Part shown: positions 33,527 to 44,016 of the stretch, in pieces
Layout: every line of letters starts with the position of its first letter
How positions within the stretch are numbered: the stretch's first letter is position 1
Assembly: GCA_003280295.1 (NCBI GenBank)
Contig: QCFI01000003.1
Coordinates: 1 to 64,000, forward strand
DNA: 64,000 nucleotides
Direction: 5' to 3'
DNA from: Prochlorococcus sp. AG-363-C20
GTDB lineage: Bacteria > Cyanobacteriota > Cyanobacteriia > PCC-6307 > Cyanobiaceae
Position numbers and translations under genes: made by a program
Notes under the pieces: model-generated
What the model was told of the DNA's origin: nothing
Seen by the model: only the letters and a program-made list of their open reading frames with translations
The model's database searches: none

Positions 33527-33831
33527 GATGCTGGCTCCTCTGGCTTTACCCTTAAAAGGTTCCAGGCGGCGAGTGCTAAACAACTATTGCCTAATGTTGT
33601 CAAGGCTGCTTGGAGAACAACAAGCCCTTTTAAAGGATCACTGTTGTCAAAAATATGCCAGGTTATGGCTGCCATAGCGCTGGCTAAATTAGGTAGCATT
33701 GCATAAGAAAGCCATATTAAAGCTTTATTTTTGCTGGTTCTAGACCAACGAGCCACAAAAATGATGGCTAATGTCCATTCAAATAATGTGGCTATGTGAA
33801 TAAACCAGGTTCCAACTGAAAGAGCATGCAT
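33523..33831 (-). CDS. DUF2499-like membrane protein
   Basis: MHALSVGTWFIHIATLFEWTLAIIFVARW ... AMLPNLASAMAAITWHIFDNS. Confidence 0.65.
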   Translation of the reverse strand: MHALSVGTWFIHIATLFEWTLAIIFVARWSRTSKNKALIWLSYAMLPNLASAMAAITWHIFDNSDPLKGLVVLQAALTTLGNSCLALAAWNLLRVKPEEPAS

Positions 33832-33900
33832 TGTCTTTGAATCGATAATTAAAGCTTAAAGAAGAACTATGGGAAACAGGAATTAGTTTTTAGGTATTCA

Positions 33901-34908
33901 TCATCGAGAAATAATTTGTTTAGATTTTGTTATTGCCTTATCTAAACGTTTTCCAGTATGAGTATCAAATTGAAATTCATCTTTTGTATCCCAATTAACT
34001 GTAACTTTTTCGTTAACTTTTAAATCTGATTTGCAAATCATTTTGATACTCCCTAAAGAAGATTCTAGAAATAGTAATTGATTCATACCTAACCATTCTT
34101 TATAAATCACCTTGCATTGGTATCCCTCTCGACTAAGATAAATGTTTTCTGGTCTAACTGCTGTAATAAGGCCATCCTTAAACTTAAGAAAATTAATTTG
34201 TGGTCTACCAATGAACTTTGCAGTGAAGATAGACCTTGGATTTTTATATAGTTCTTCTGGTGTTCCTATTTGTTCTAGAAATCCATTATTTAATAAAGCT
34301 ATTCGATCAGCCATTGCCATAGCTTCTTGTTGATCATGTGTTACATACAGAACTGGTTGCTGGCCATTAAGTATTAATCGTCGCAATTCGGGTCTTAGTT
34401 CTTCTCGAAGTTGAGCGTCTAAGTTACTCATAGGTTCATCAAGCAAATAGACAAGAGGATCTCTTAATAAAGCTCTAGCTAATGCTACTCTTTGACGCTG
34501 ACCTCCAGAAAGTTCTGCTGGTAATCTGGTAGATAAATGATCTAATTGTAGGACCGATAATATTGAAGAAACTCTTTTTCTTTGCTCTACCTTACTTACA
34601 CCTCTAACCTTAAGACCTAATGATAAGTTGGAGGCTACAGATAAGTGAGGGTAAAGCGCATAGTTTTGAAATACCATGCCAACTCTTCTAGCTACAGGGG
34701 AAACATTAGTTACATCAATATTATTTATATATATTTCCCCTTCATCTGGTTTGTCCAGACCTGCTATCACTCTAAGTGTACTGCTTTTCCCACAACCACT
34801 TGGACCTAGAATTGCTAAACATTCACCATCATCTACTTCAAAATTTAATTCTTTAATAATCCAATTCCTATTAATACTTCGGCTAATTCCTTTTAGGATT
34901 AATGTCAT
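33901..34908 (-). CDS. ggtA: ABC transporter ATPase, carbohydrate/compatible solute type (GgtA-like)
   Basis: [32 protein letters not shown], MalK/UgpC-type C-terminus; adjacent to ggpS. Confidence 0.75.
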   Translation of the reverse strand: MTLILKGISRSINRNWIIKELNFEVDDGECLAILGPSGCGKSSTLRVIAGLDKPDEGEIYINNIDVTNVSPVARRVGMVFQNYALYPHLSVASNLSLGLKVRGVSKVEQRKRVSSILSVLQLDHLSTRLPAELSGGQRQRVALARALLRDPLVYLLDEPMSNLDAQLREELRPELRRLILNGQQPVLYVTHDQQEAMAMADRIALLNNGFLEQIGTPEELYKNPRSIFTAKFIGRPQINFLKFKDGLITAVRPENIYLSREGYQCKVIYKEWLGMNQLLFLESSLGSIKMICKSDLKVNEKVTVNWDTKDEFQFDTHTGKRLDKAITKSKQIISR

Positions 34909-35720
34909 CCCTTTATAGCCCCCTGAGTCAGACCTGATATTATCTGCTTTTGGAATAATAATACAATTATCATCAAAGGTACAGCTCCTAGAACAGTAGC
35001 TGCTGCATAAGCACCGTAAGGAACAGAGAAGACTGAAGAACCTGCAATTCTTGCTATTGCTACAGGTAGAGTAATCATTTCGGATTTACTTATCCATGTA
35101 AGAGCTATTGGATATTCATTCCAAGAGAATAAAAATATTATGATTGCTGTACTTGCTGTCGCAGGTGCTATTAAAGGAAACAAAATCCATTTCATTCTTT
35201 GTACAAGTCCTAACCCTTCTATTCTTGCAGCTTCTTCAATATCATTCGGCAGATCTTGGAAAGCAGAAGATAATAACAAAATTGCAAGTGGTAATGAAAG
35301 AGCTGAATATGGAATACTCAATGCTAATAGGTTATTACCAATATTTAACTTTCTTGCCATTTCTAAAAGTGAGAGAAAAAGTAATACATAAGGGAATAGA
35401 GATGTTAAGAATAAAAATATCTTTGTGATCTTTCTTTGATGATTATTGGATTTTGAAATTGCATAGGAAGCTGGTATAGCTAAAAATAGTGTGAGGATAG
35501 TTGATGTAGATCCTACTATTGCACTATTCAAAAGATATCGCCAAAATGGTGGATTAGATTCAATGACTTTTATATAATTTTGTAGAGTCCATTTATGCTC
35601 GATAAATGAAAATGGTTTAAGGATTGAAGTTGTCGTACTAAACGATGTATAAACTTGCCAAAGGAATGGTGATAAAGACCATAATAGCAAAATTATTATA
35701 AGTATTGTATTTCTTTTCAT
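34905..35720 (-). CDS. ggtD: ABC transporter permease, sugar type (GgtD-like)
   Basis: EAARIEGLGLVQRMKWILFPLIAPATAS EAA loop; 4-nt overlap with ATPase gene. Confidence 0.72.
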   Translation of the reverse strand: MKRNTILIIILLLWSLSPFLWQVYTSFSTTTSILKPFSFIEHKWTLQNYIKVIESNPPFWRYLLNSAIVGSTSTILTLFLAIPASYAISKSNNHQRKITKIFLFLTSLFPYVLLFLSLLEMARKLNIGNNLLALSIPYSALSLPLAILLLSSAFQDLPNDIEEAARIEGLGLVQRMKWILFPLIAPATASTAIIIFLFSWNEYPIALTWISKSEMITLPVAIARIAGSSVFSVPYGAYAAATVLGAVPLMIIVLLFQKQIISGLTQGAIKG

Positions 35721-36586
35721 TAGATTTCTGAGGATAGAAATCGTTTAGACTGTGAGATTAAAAGCCATCCTAATATGCAGAAACCAATTAATATTATAAA
35801 AGTAAGAAATATAATTGTAGCACTATATCCAAAATCAAGGAATCTCATTGAATTTATATATGCATATAGGCCTAAACTTTCAGTACTGTTTGCAGGGCCG
35901 CCTCCAGTCATTACTTGTATAAGATCGAATACTCCAAATGCTTGTGCTATTCTAAACAAAATACTAATAATTAAATATGGTTGTAATAAAGGAAATGTTA
36001 TTTTAAAAAATGATTGTATTTCAGTACCTCCTTCAAGTTTAAATGCTTCATAAAGATCACTTGGAATAGTTTGTAATCCTGCCAATAAGATTATCATGAT
36101 AAATGGTGTAGTTTTCCATACATCAGCAATAACTGTTGCTATCCATGCTAAATGAGGATTAGACAAAATATTAATTGTTCCAATTCCTAGTAATGTGAAA
36201 ATTTGTTCAATAGGACCATATGGTGTATTAAATATCCATCTCCACCCGAGAGCCATAATTGTTGTTGGAAGCGCCCAAGGAAGAAGACTGATAGCTCTAA
36301 TAATTCCTCTACCCTGGAACTTCTGATTTAATAGAAGTGCAATTACTATTGCAAGAAGAATTTCTATAGTTACTGAAGTAAAAGTAAATCTAAGTGTTTG
36401 AAATAGATCTTGCCAAAAGCGGTCATCACTTAAAATTCTTAGCCAATTCGAACCATTATTTGGGACAGGAATTAGACCTGTCATAACTGATGATGCATGT
36501 ATACTTAGCCAATAATATCTTACAATAGGTATAACAAAGACTATAAAAATTAATATTAAGGCTGGTAATAGCAGTAAAATATTCAT
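35720..36586 (-). CDS. ggtC: ABC transporter permease, sugar type (GgtC-like)
   Basis: EAFKLEGGTEIQSFFKITFPLLQPYL EAA loop, MalF-like. Confidence 0.72.
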   Translation of the reverse strand: MNILLLLPALILIFIVFVIPIVRYYWLSIHASSVMTGLIPVPNNGSNWLRILSDDRFWQDLFQTLRFTFTSVTIEILLAIVIALLLNQKFQGRGIIRAISLLPWALPTTIMALGWRWIFNTPYGPIEQIFTLLGIGTINILSNPHLAWIATVIADVWKTTPFIMIILLAGLQTIPSDLYEAFKLEGGTEIQSFFKITFPLLQPYLIISILFRIAQAFGVFDLIQVMTGGGPANSTESLGLYAYINSMRFLDFGYSATIIFLTFIILIGFCILGWLLISQSKRFLSSEI

Positions 36587-37851
36587 CTCTTAATACTTGC
36601 AGATGAGATGATTTTTTGTGATTTTTCATGTGCCAATGCCATACCCTTCTCTGGTGTTATCTGATTCGTTAATATTGTACTCAATTGGGTTTGAAGTACA
36701 TTACTTATTTGTGCATATAACGGTGTCTGTGGTCTGGGTTTTGAAATAGACAAAGCTTTTTCTAATACAGTAATTAAAGGTGCTGTTCTTTTAAGCTCTT
36801 TGTCTTTAAAAACAATTTTCTTTGTTGGAGTATAACCATTAATTAGAAAAAGTTTCTTTTGTGATTCTACAGAAGTTAAAAATTCAATAGCTTTGTATGC
36901 TGCATCTTTATTGCTTGAACTTTTTAAGATTGAAAACCCCCAACTACCCAGAGTAGCGGTCGGTGAAATTCCATTTTTGGAGACCATAGTAGTAACACCT
37001 ACCTTTCCCTTCACTAAACTTGTTTCTTTTTGAAGTTCTGCCCATGCATATGGCCAGTTTCTCATCAAAGCTGCTTGACCAGTTTCAAATGCTTGAAGAG
37101 ATTCAGTTTCAGAGAAGTTAGTAACTGAACTTGGACTTGCCCCGCTAGTAATTAATTCCTTTAACCATTTTGCTGCATTATTAGATTCTTTGCTTTTAAG
37201 GTTTATTTGTTTACTTTCTTTACTTAGCCATTCTCCTCCAAAGGCATTTAATACTTCAAGAAACACACAACTTAATCCTTCATATTGGCGCCCTTGCCAT
37301 ACATAACCATAGGTAATTAATCCTTTACGTTTTAAATTCAGTGATACTTCTATAAGTTCTTCTGGTGTCTTAGGTGGTTTTTCTAATAAATCAGTTCTCC
37401 AATAAAGAAGACCCATATCGGCTACAAGGGGCCATCTGTATATTTGATTGTTATATGTATTGCCTAATCGAGCACCATTAGCAAGAGAATGCCAATTTTC
37501 GGTGTTAATCCATTTATCCATAGGTTCTAACCATCCAGCAGCTGCATATTTAGGAAGCCAAGTTACATCTATTAAAATCACATCAAATGGACTTTTGCCC
37601 AATAAAAGACTACTAATGGCAAGATCAGATACTGCTTCTGTTTCAAGAGGTCCTTTTGTAACTCTAAGCTTTATAAGTCCTTTTTCTTTTTTATTAAAAT
37701 CATCTACCAAAGGTTTAGTTGATTCAGCGAATGGAGCTGGCATTAATATATTTATTCTTTTTGTCTTGAAGGAAGCTGAACGTGATTTTATACTTGTGAA
37801 AAAACTAATTAAAATAAGTATAAAAAATAATTTTAAGGCTTTATTGCTCAT
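36583..37851 (-). CDS. ggtB: ABC transporter substrate-binding protein, sugar type (GgtB-like)
   Basis: N-terminal signal; YDVILIDVTWLPKYAAAGWLEPMD-like SBP fold; operonic with permeases. Confidence 0.72.
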   Translation of the reverse strand: MSNKALKLFFILILISFFTSIKSRSASFKTKRINILMPAPFAESTKPLVDDFNKKEKGLIKLRVTKGPLETEAVSDLAISSLLLGKSPFDVILIDVTWLPKYAAAGWLEPMDKWINTENWHSLANGARLGNTYNNQIYRWPLVADMGLLYWRTDLLEKPPKTPEELIEVSLNLKRKGLITYGYVWQGRQYEGLSCVFLEVLNAFGGEWLSKESKQINLKSKESNNAAKWLKELITSGASPSSVTNFSETESLQAFETGQAALMRNWPYAWAELQKETSLVKGKVGVTTMVSKNGISPTATLGSWGFSILKSSSNKDAAYKAIEFLTSVESQKKLFLINGYTPTKKIVFKDKELKRTAPLITVLEKALSISKPRPQTPLYAQISNVLQTQLSTILTNQITPEKGMALAHEKSQKIISSASIKR

Positions 37852-37861
37852 TTATATTAAT

Positions 37862-39364
37862 TTAAAAAGGTTTCTCTACTGAATTGATTTGATCATTTGC
37901 CCAATGGTTTACCGTATAAGATTCTACTGCTGATGTCATTGTCTTCATTCTTACATTTTGTTCTTCTTGATCCATAGAAATGGCTTCTTCTATAGCTTCA
38001 TCCATTCGCCTATGTGAATATGGATTAGTCAAGATTGCTCCATTCAGTAGTACTGAAGCTCCTGTAAATTCAGATAGTACAAGAACTCCTCCTCTGTTTT
38101 TTCTAGCGGCTGCATATTCTTTTGCAACAAGATTTAGGCCATCTCTTAGAGGAGTTATCCAACATATATCTGCTTCTGAAAACCAAGCTACCATTTCCTC
38201 GTATGGAATTCTCTTTGTTGAAAATCTTATAGGGACCCAATCTATAAGGCTAAAACGTCCGTTTATTCTTCCCGCCATTTCTTCTATTGATCTTTGAGTA
38301 TCTTCATAAATTTTCATCCCACTCGCTGCTGCTACACAAGAAAGCATTAAAACAACTTTTCCATGTAAATCATTTCTTTTTTCAAGTAATCTCTCAAAGG
38401 CTAAAAGAAGCTCTTCGTTTCCTTTTGTATAATCAACTCTACTTGCTGAAAGTATTAACTTTCTACCTTTTTTAGTTCCTTTATTAATTTCTTCAGAATA
38501 TTTCTTTACAGATTCAGTTTCAAGTAAACTTTGTATTAAATCAGGAGATGTTCCTACAGGAGAAGAGAGAAGTCGTATTTTTCTACCCGCATGAGACAAC
38601 CATGGCGTCTCTCCAGGCTCTGTAAGTGCACTCCCAACAGCTATAAACTTCTTATCAACATTCAATTTAGGCCCTCTTTTTGCACCTACAAGGCAATTTG
38701 CTGCTCTTGCAAAATTTTCTGTATATCTAGGTATATGAAAACCAACAAGATCACAACAAAGAAGACTTTCTACTATTTGACGTCTCCAGGGAAGTATGGC
38801 AAAAACATCATTTCCAGGAAATGGTGTGTGATGGAAAAATGCAATTTTCAAATCCGGTCTTTTTGCTCTTATATATGATGGTGCAAGCCAAAGATTGTAA
38901 TCATGTACCCAAACAATTGCTTCTTTTGAGGCTTCTAGGCATGCAGCTTCTGCAAACCGGCGATTTACTTCTTGGAAAATTTGCCAATCAGCATTATTGA
39001 CATCAAAAAATGTAGGGAAAGTATGAAGAATAGGCCAAAAAGATTCTTTAGATGTTACATGGTAAAAACTAGAAACTTCTTTTTCTGTTAATGGAATTCT
39101 CCTCAAAACAAAGGGAGTTGGTTCACTCATCCTTATTCTGTCATCTTCCTCATTTTCAATTGAACAAACTTGACGCCAAGCAATCCATGTCCCTTCAGGT
39201 CGAGAGTAGAATAGATTTCTTAGGGTAGGAATTATTCCATTAGGACTTTTATGATCTCTCCAAACTTTCTGTCCCTTTTCATTTAATGACTCTTCATAAG
39301 GTGTTCTATGATATAAGATGATAAAGTTACTTTTTCCTTCGTTTTGGTTCAAAACATACTCCAA
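37862..39364 (-). CDS. ggpS: Glucosylglycerol-phosphate synthase (GT20)
   Basis: 500 aa; WVHDYNLWLAPSYIR, FFHHTPFPGNDVFAILPWR, RVDYTKGNEELL, LRDGLNLVAKEY; clustered with solute transporter. Confidence 0.85.
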   Translation of the reverse strand: MEYVLNQNEGKSNFIILYHRTPYEESLNEKGQKVWRDHKSPNGIIPTLRNLFYSRPEGTWIAWRQVCSIENEEDDRIRMSEPTPFVLRRIPLTEKEVSSFYHVTSKESFWPILHTFPTFFDVNNADWQIFQEVNRRFAEAACLEASKEAIVWVHDYNLWLAPSYIRAKRPDLKIAFFHHTPFPGNDVFAILPWRRQIVESLLCCDLVGFHIPRYTENFARAANCLVGAKRGPKLNVDKKFIAVGSALTEPGETPWLSHAGRKIRLLSSPVGTSPDLIQSLLETESVKKYSEEINKGTKKGRKLILSASRVDYTKGNEELLLAFERLLEKRNDLHGKVVLMLSCVAAASGMKIYEDTQRSIEEMAGRINGRFSLIDWVPIRFSTKRIPYEEMVAWFSEADICWITPLRDGLNLVAKEYAAARKNRGGVLVLSEFTGASVLLNGAILTNPYSHRRMDEAIEEAISMDQEEQNVRMKTMTSAVESYTVNHWANDQINSVEKPF

Positions 39365-39490
39365 GAAACAATTTATTAGTAAATGAAATTTTCCTAGCGA
39401 ATTAACAATTTAGATTGCTTCTTGCATTTTTTAATTAGCATTGGTAATTTTTCAATAATTTCATAATAACAAATATTTTCAATGTATCGA

Positions 39491-39528
39491 AAATAATTAA
39501 TAATTTTAAACTTAATTATTAATTATTT
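39491..39528. repeat. Perfect 15-bp AT-only inverted repeat with 8-nt spacer
   Basis: AAATAATTAATAATT-TTAAACTT-AATTATTAATTATTT read directly. Confidence 0.9.
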
Positions 39529-39579
39529 AATTAATAACGTAGTTATAAGAAGCATTTTTATTCTTAATTATCGGTTAAT

Positions 39580-39816
39580 CTAAATTTTGTTCAAATTAAT
39601 ATTAAGTGATTTGGCATAGTTGCCAAGTCCTTTTTTTTGAATAGTTTTTAGTGCTCTTGTACTTACTCTTATTTTAATCCATTTTTTACCTTCTTCCCAC
39701 CATAGGCGTCTTTGCTGAAGGTTCGCTTGTTGTAATTTTTTCGTACGGATATGTGAATGACTTACAGCCATTCCATTGTTAGCGCGTGTTCCAGTGAGCT
39801 GGCATACTCTAGACAT
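39580..39816 (-). CDS. rpmB: 50S ribosomal protein L28
   Basis: [40 protein letters not shown]. Confidence 0.97.
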   Translation of the reverse strand: MSRVCQLTGTRANNGMAVSHSHIRTKKLQQANLQQRRLWWEEGKKWIKIRVSTRALKTIQKKGLGNYAKSLNINLNKI

Positions 39817-39879
39817 TTACTGTTCCTAGGACTGATTGTGTGTTACACCAAATATTGATAGTAGCAAATATTGGCGACA

Positions 39880-41787
39880 TTATAAAATCTTTTCCATTAA
39901 TTGACTCATAAGATCAGCTGTTTTAGTCTGGAAACCTGCTATTTCATTTGGCTCTAAACCTCCTATTCCAAGTCTAGCCATATCATAAAGATGTTTAGCA
40001 AGTTCTTTTGCTAGTGCTGTGCTAGGAGATTCTTCTCCTGTTCCAACCAACAATGCTCCAGATTTGAGTTTTATTATTCCTTTTACTAGAGGGTGACGAA
40101 GATTCACAACAAGGACATGATAATCAGGTAATCCTGGTAATTTTTGGTCCATCAATGCGCCTATATCGTTAATCCTTCGCATTTGTTCTGGTAAAAGAAT
40201 CATAGCAGGAGGGGCATCATCACCTTTTAACGTTTGTATTTGTATTGTTATCTTTTCATTATTCAAGGATTCTATTAATAATTTACGCAAAATATCAGAT
40301 TTTGTATCTCCATCTTTGTCTGTAATGTCTACTTGCTCATCTTTTAAAGAGTCATCTAATTCTGCATCTACACGCTGAAAGGTAATTTCTTCATGACGAT
40401 TTTCTAACCATGGAATAAATTGAGTGTCAACAACAGTTTCTGCTTTTAGTATTTCAGCTCCTTGAGATTTCCATAAATTTAATGCTGTCGCTTGGGAGAG
40501 TTCATCTGTACAATATAGTATCCTCTTTTTGGAGTCCAACTTTAGTCTATTAAGATAAGAATTAATTGAAGTAAAGTTATTCTCTTTGTATGAAATTATA
40601 GTTGGATCTGTGTTGGTTTCCTTTGAGTTAGTTGCTGTAGTAGAGAAAACAATAATTTCTTCTACTTGATCTGCAAATTTATCATCTTCCATAGCTCCTA
40701 TTTTTACAAATGGGGCTAATGAATCCCAAATTTCAGAGTAGAAATTTGGGTTATTTTTAAAAACTTCTTTTAATTTGTCTGCAACTTTTTTTGCCACAAA
40801 ATTACCTATAGATCTAACTTTACGGTCAGTTTGAAGTGCACTTCTACTTACATTAAGTGGAATATCAGGAGAATCTATTACTCCTCTTAAGGGTAATAGA
40901 TATCTTGGTACGACTTCCTTAATAGAATCACTAACAAACACTTGATTACAATATAGCTTGATCTCTCCTTTTTCCCAATCAGCTCTACCAGTAATTTTAG
41001 GGAAATATAATATACCTTGTAGCGAATAGGGATAATCTGTATTTAAATGAACCCACAGTAGTGGTTCACCTTGAAAAGGGTAAAGATACTTGTATAAGTC
41101 TATATAGTCTTGATCTTTAAGTTCTTTAGGATTCTTTCTCCATGCAGGATTTCTTTTATTAACAGTCTCTCCTTCTAGTAGAACCTCTATAGGCATAAAA
41201 TCACAATATTTTGTTATAAGATTTTTAATTCTAGTTGGTTCTATATATTCAAGTTCTTCTTCCATTAAATATAGTATTACATCTGTACCTATCTCTTCTC
41301 TTTCAGTTTCTTGTATAGTGAATTTGGGAGAACCATCACATGTCCACTTAACTGCATTACTTTTATTAATTGCAGACTTTGTTATTAATTCTACATTTTT
41401 TGCAACCATAAATGAAGAGTAAAAACCTAATCCAAAGTGTCCTATTATTCCATCATTATCTTGTTTGTATTTTTCTAGAAACTCTTCTGCACTAGAAAAG
41501 GCTACTTGATTTATATATTTTTTTACCTCATTCGCAGACATTCCTATACCATTATCTGAAATTGTTAATGTATTTAGTTCTCGGTCAATTTTAATTTGAA
41601 TTTTGCCTTCTTCTCCCTCAATACAGTCACCTGCGATAGAAGCCATACGTCTTTTATTAATTGCATCTACTCCATTACTAACAAGTTCTCTAAGAAAAAT
41701 TTCGTGGTCTGAGTAGACTGCTTTTTTAATAATTGGAAAAATATTTTCAGTGTGGATTTGAATTTGACCTTCTTCTAAAAGCGACAT
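39880..41787 (-). CDS. htpG: Molecular chaperone HtpG (Hsp90)
   Basis: EIFLRELVSNGVDAI, DNGIGM, GHFGLGFYSSFMV motifs. Confidence 0.97.
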   Translation of the reverse strand: MSLLEEGQIQIHTENIFPIIKKAVYSDHEIFLRELVSNGVDAINKRRMASIAGDCIEGEEGKIQIKIDRELNTLTISDNGIGMSANEVKKYINQVAFSSAEEFLEKYKQDNDGIIGHFGLGFYSSFMVAKNVELITKSAINKSNAVKWTCDGSPKFTIQETEREEIGTDVILYLMEEELEYIEPTRIKNLITKYCDFMPIEVLLEGETVNKRNPAWRKNPKELKDQDYIDLYKYLYPFQGEPLLWVHLNTDYPYSLQGILYFPKITGRADWEKGEIKLYCNQVFVSDSIKEVVPRYLLPLRGVIDSPDIPLNVSRSALQTDRKVRSIGNFVAKKVADKLKEVFKNNPNFYSEIWDSLAPFVKIGAMEDDKFADQVEEIIVFSTTATNSKETNTDPTIISYKENNFTSINSYLNRLKLDSKKRILYCTDELSQATALNLWKSQGAEILKAETVVDTQFIPWLENRHEEITFQRVDAELDDSLKDEQVDITDKDGDTKSDILRKLLIESLNNEKITIQIQTLKGDDAPPAMILLPEQMRRINDIGALMDQKLPGLPDYHVLVVNLRHPLVKGIIKLKSGALLVGTGEESPSTALAKELAKHLYDMARLGIGGLEPNEIAGFQTKTADLMSQLMEKIL

Positions 41788-41938
41788 AAGAGAATAGTGT
41801 TTCGTTAATTATACAAAGAGATACGGCTCTCTGATGATTCTATTTGGAGTAGTCACCGTACATAACAAATAACTATAGTAGAAAATAGAATTTAGGTTTT
41901 TACATATTAATTAAATTCTATTGAAATATACTAACCTT

Positions 41939-43111
41939 CTAAGATACCCATTCAAGCTCTTTTATCCCTTTTTCATTAGCTTTATAAATAGCTTCATCTT
42001 TGTTTTTAAGTGGGTCTAACTCAACAATGGCAGTATAACCTTTCTTGTGCCAAAAACTTTGCCTATCTAATGCTTTTTCTAAACTATTATTTAAGCCATA
42101 CGCAATTATAATCTTCTTTTCACTTTTATTAGGCATAAAATCATTGATTAACTCTCTAATCTTGTCTATTGCAAATACAAATCCTAGTCCTGCAGCTTGA
42201 TTTTCTTTGGCTCCACAACGTTTAACTAGTTCATCATATCTGCCTCCTCTTGCTATTACTAATGGTGCTGAAGAACCTGTACATATTAATTGAAATACAA
42301 TACCAGTATATAATTCAAAATGTGGTAAATATGTTGGATCTAGCTGCAATTCTATTCCATGTCGTTTTGCTATTGGTTCAATCATGGAAAATAGTCTGAT
42401 AAGATTATCAGTTATATTATTTTTACCCAGTTCTTTTTGTAATGTATTTAATACATTTGTAGGGTAACCTCTACAAGTTTGTAAAAGCAACAAGGTTTCC
42501 TTTGATTGTTTGTCTATTTTTATGTTTTCCAGTGATAATCTGTCATAAGTTAATAGATAGTTACGAATAGATTCTCTATTTTCATTTCCTATAATTGATA
42601 AAATTAAATCAATTAATGATGTATGTCCTATTAGTAAGGTAGGCTTATAAATACTATCAATATTCAGTTTATCCATAGATTCCAACAGTAAAGATAGGAG
42701 TTCCATTTCAGCTGTTATATCTTTTACACCAAATAACTCCACACCAGAAACAAGGTTCTCTTCTATGCAATGAACTCCCTCTACAGATTCTCTATTTTCA
42801 AAAACTGTACCTGAAGCCCATAATCGAAGTGGCCTTGGCCGCTGAGCAAATCTTGTACAGGCCGCCCTTGCAATTGAGGCTGTCATCTCTGGTCTTAAAC
42901 CCAATGGTTCATCTGCTACTAACTTAACTACATCTTCAATTTCTATTGCTCCTCCTGCTGTTAATGTTGTCAACCTTTCTACTCTGGGAGGTGAAATTTC
43001 TTCGTATCCCCATTTCCGATAAACTTCTGCAAGTTTTGATGTGAGCAGGTGGTTTGTCTCCACTTGCTTTGGATTTAAATCCTTTGAACCTGAAGCAGGT
43101 TGGAGAGCCAT
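41939..43111 (-). CDS. hisZ: ATP phosphoribosyltransferase regulatory subunit
   Basis: HisRS-like without anticodon domain; LRPEMTASIAR, ARGGRYDELVKRCG. Confidence 0.9.
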   Translation of the reverse strand: MALQPASGSKDLNPKQVETNHLLTSKLAEVYRKWGYEEISPPRVERLTTLTAGGAIEIEDVVKLVADEPLGLRPEMTASIARAACTRFAQRPRPLRLWASGTVFENRESVEGVHCIEENLVSGVELFGVKDITAEMELLSLLLESMDKLNIDSIYKPTLLIGHTSLIDLILSIIGNENRESIRNYLLTYDRLSLENIKIDKQSKETLLLLQTCRGYPTNVLNTLQKELGKNNITDNLIRLFSMIEPIAKRHGIELQLDPTYLPHFELYTGIVFQLICTGSSAPLVIARGGRYDELVKRCGAKENQAAGLGFVFAIDKIRELINDFMPNKSEKKIIIAYGLNNSLEKALDRQSFWHKKGYTAIVELDPLKNKDEAIYKANEKGIKELEWVS

Positions 43112-43146
43112 TAGTTATCTAGTTTTCTAATTTGGGTGAGGTAATT

Positions 43147-44016
43147 TTAATTTGTCGGAGCATATAAATGCCTGTTCAATGGTTTAACTTTAGTTAATTC
43201 GTTCTTTAGTTCTTTTTGAATCAATGTATTTGTTGCTAGCACTCTACCGTTATTTAGGTTGAACGATCCAACTGGATAGTCACTAACCAAACCACCAGCA
43301 AGTTCTACAAGGGCTACCCCAGCAGCAAGATCCCATTTGGCTAAACCATTTTCCCAATACCCATCTAAACGACCAGAAGCAACAAATGCTAGATCGACAG
43401 CTGCTGCTCCTCCTCGTCTTACACCTCGTGTTCTATGTGTTAACCAGCAGAACTCTGCATAGTTATTATCTATTTTTATAAATCTGTCATAGGAAAAGCC
43501 TGTAACTAACAACGAATCTATTAGTAGTTTGCTAGAAGAAACATTAATTGGTTCTTCATTACAAAATACACCTAGAGTTGGGGCCCCCCAGTAAATTTGG
43601 TTAAGAAAGGGAATAGAAATTGCTCCCAGTATTGGAATATCATTCCATGTTAAACCAAGTGAAGTCGCAAATAATGGATAGCCATGAGCAAAATTAGTAG
43701 TTCCATCTAAAGGATCCAAACACCAACATAAATCCCCACTTTTAATATCTAAGCCACTTTCTTCAGCTAATATAGTTATATCTGGTGTTTTAGACTTTAA
43801 ATAGCTAACAATTTGTTTTTCACACTCCAGATCAGCATCAGTAACTAGATCTCCAACTCTGCCTTTGTTCGATATACTTGTCAAATGACCATAGTATTTC
43901 ATAAGAATTCGTGCCCCAATTGTTACAGCCGTTTGAGCAGTCTTGCTTAGCATTATTAATTCTGATTTGACTAAACCAGCTTGCCGTGTAGCATAGATAC
44001 AATTCAAGTCTGTCAT
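43147..44016 (-). CDS. Inositol monophosphatase family protein
   Basis: ILAEESGLD, CLDPLDGTTNFAHGYP, GLAKWDLAAGVALVELAGG. Confidence 0.93.
   Translation of the reverse strand: MTDLNCIYATRQAGLVKSELIMLSKTAQTAVTIGARILMKYYGHLTSISNKGRVGDLVTDADLECEKQIVSYLKSKTPDITILAEESGLDIKSGDLCWCLDPLDGTTNFAHGYPLFATSLGLTWNDIPILGAISIPFLNQIYWGAPTLGVFCNEEPINVSSSKLLIDSLLVTGFSYDRFIKIDNNYAEFCWLTHRTRGVRRGGAAAVDLAFVASGRLDGYWENGLAKWDLAAGVALVELAGGLVSDYPVGSFNLNNGRVLATNTLIQKELKNELTKVKPLNRHLYAPTN

Noticed and set aside
38591-38878. 95 aa plus-strand Cys-rich ORF antisense to ggpS
   Set aside because: Fully inside ggpS; the cysteines are a by-product of the antisense frame
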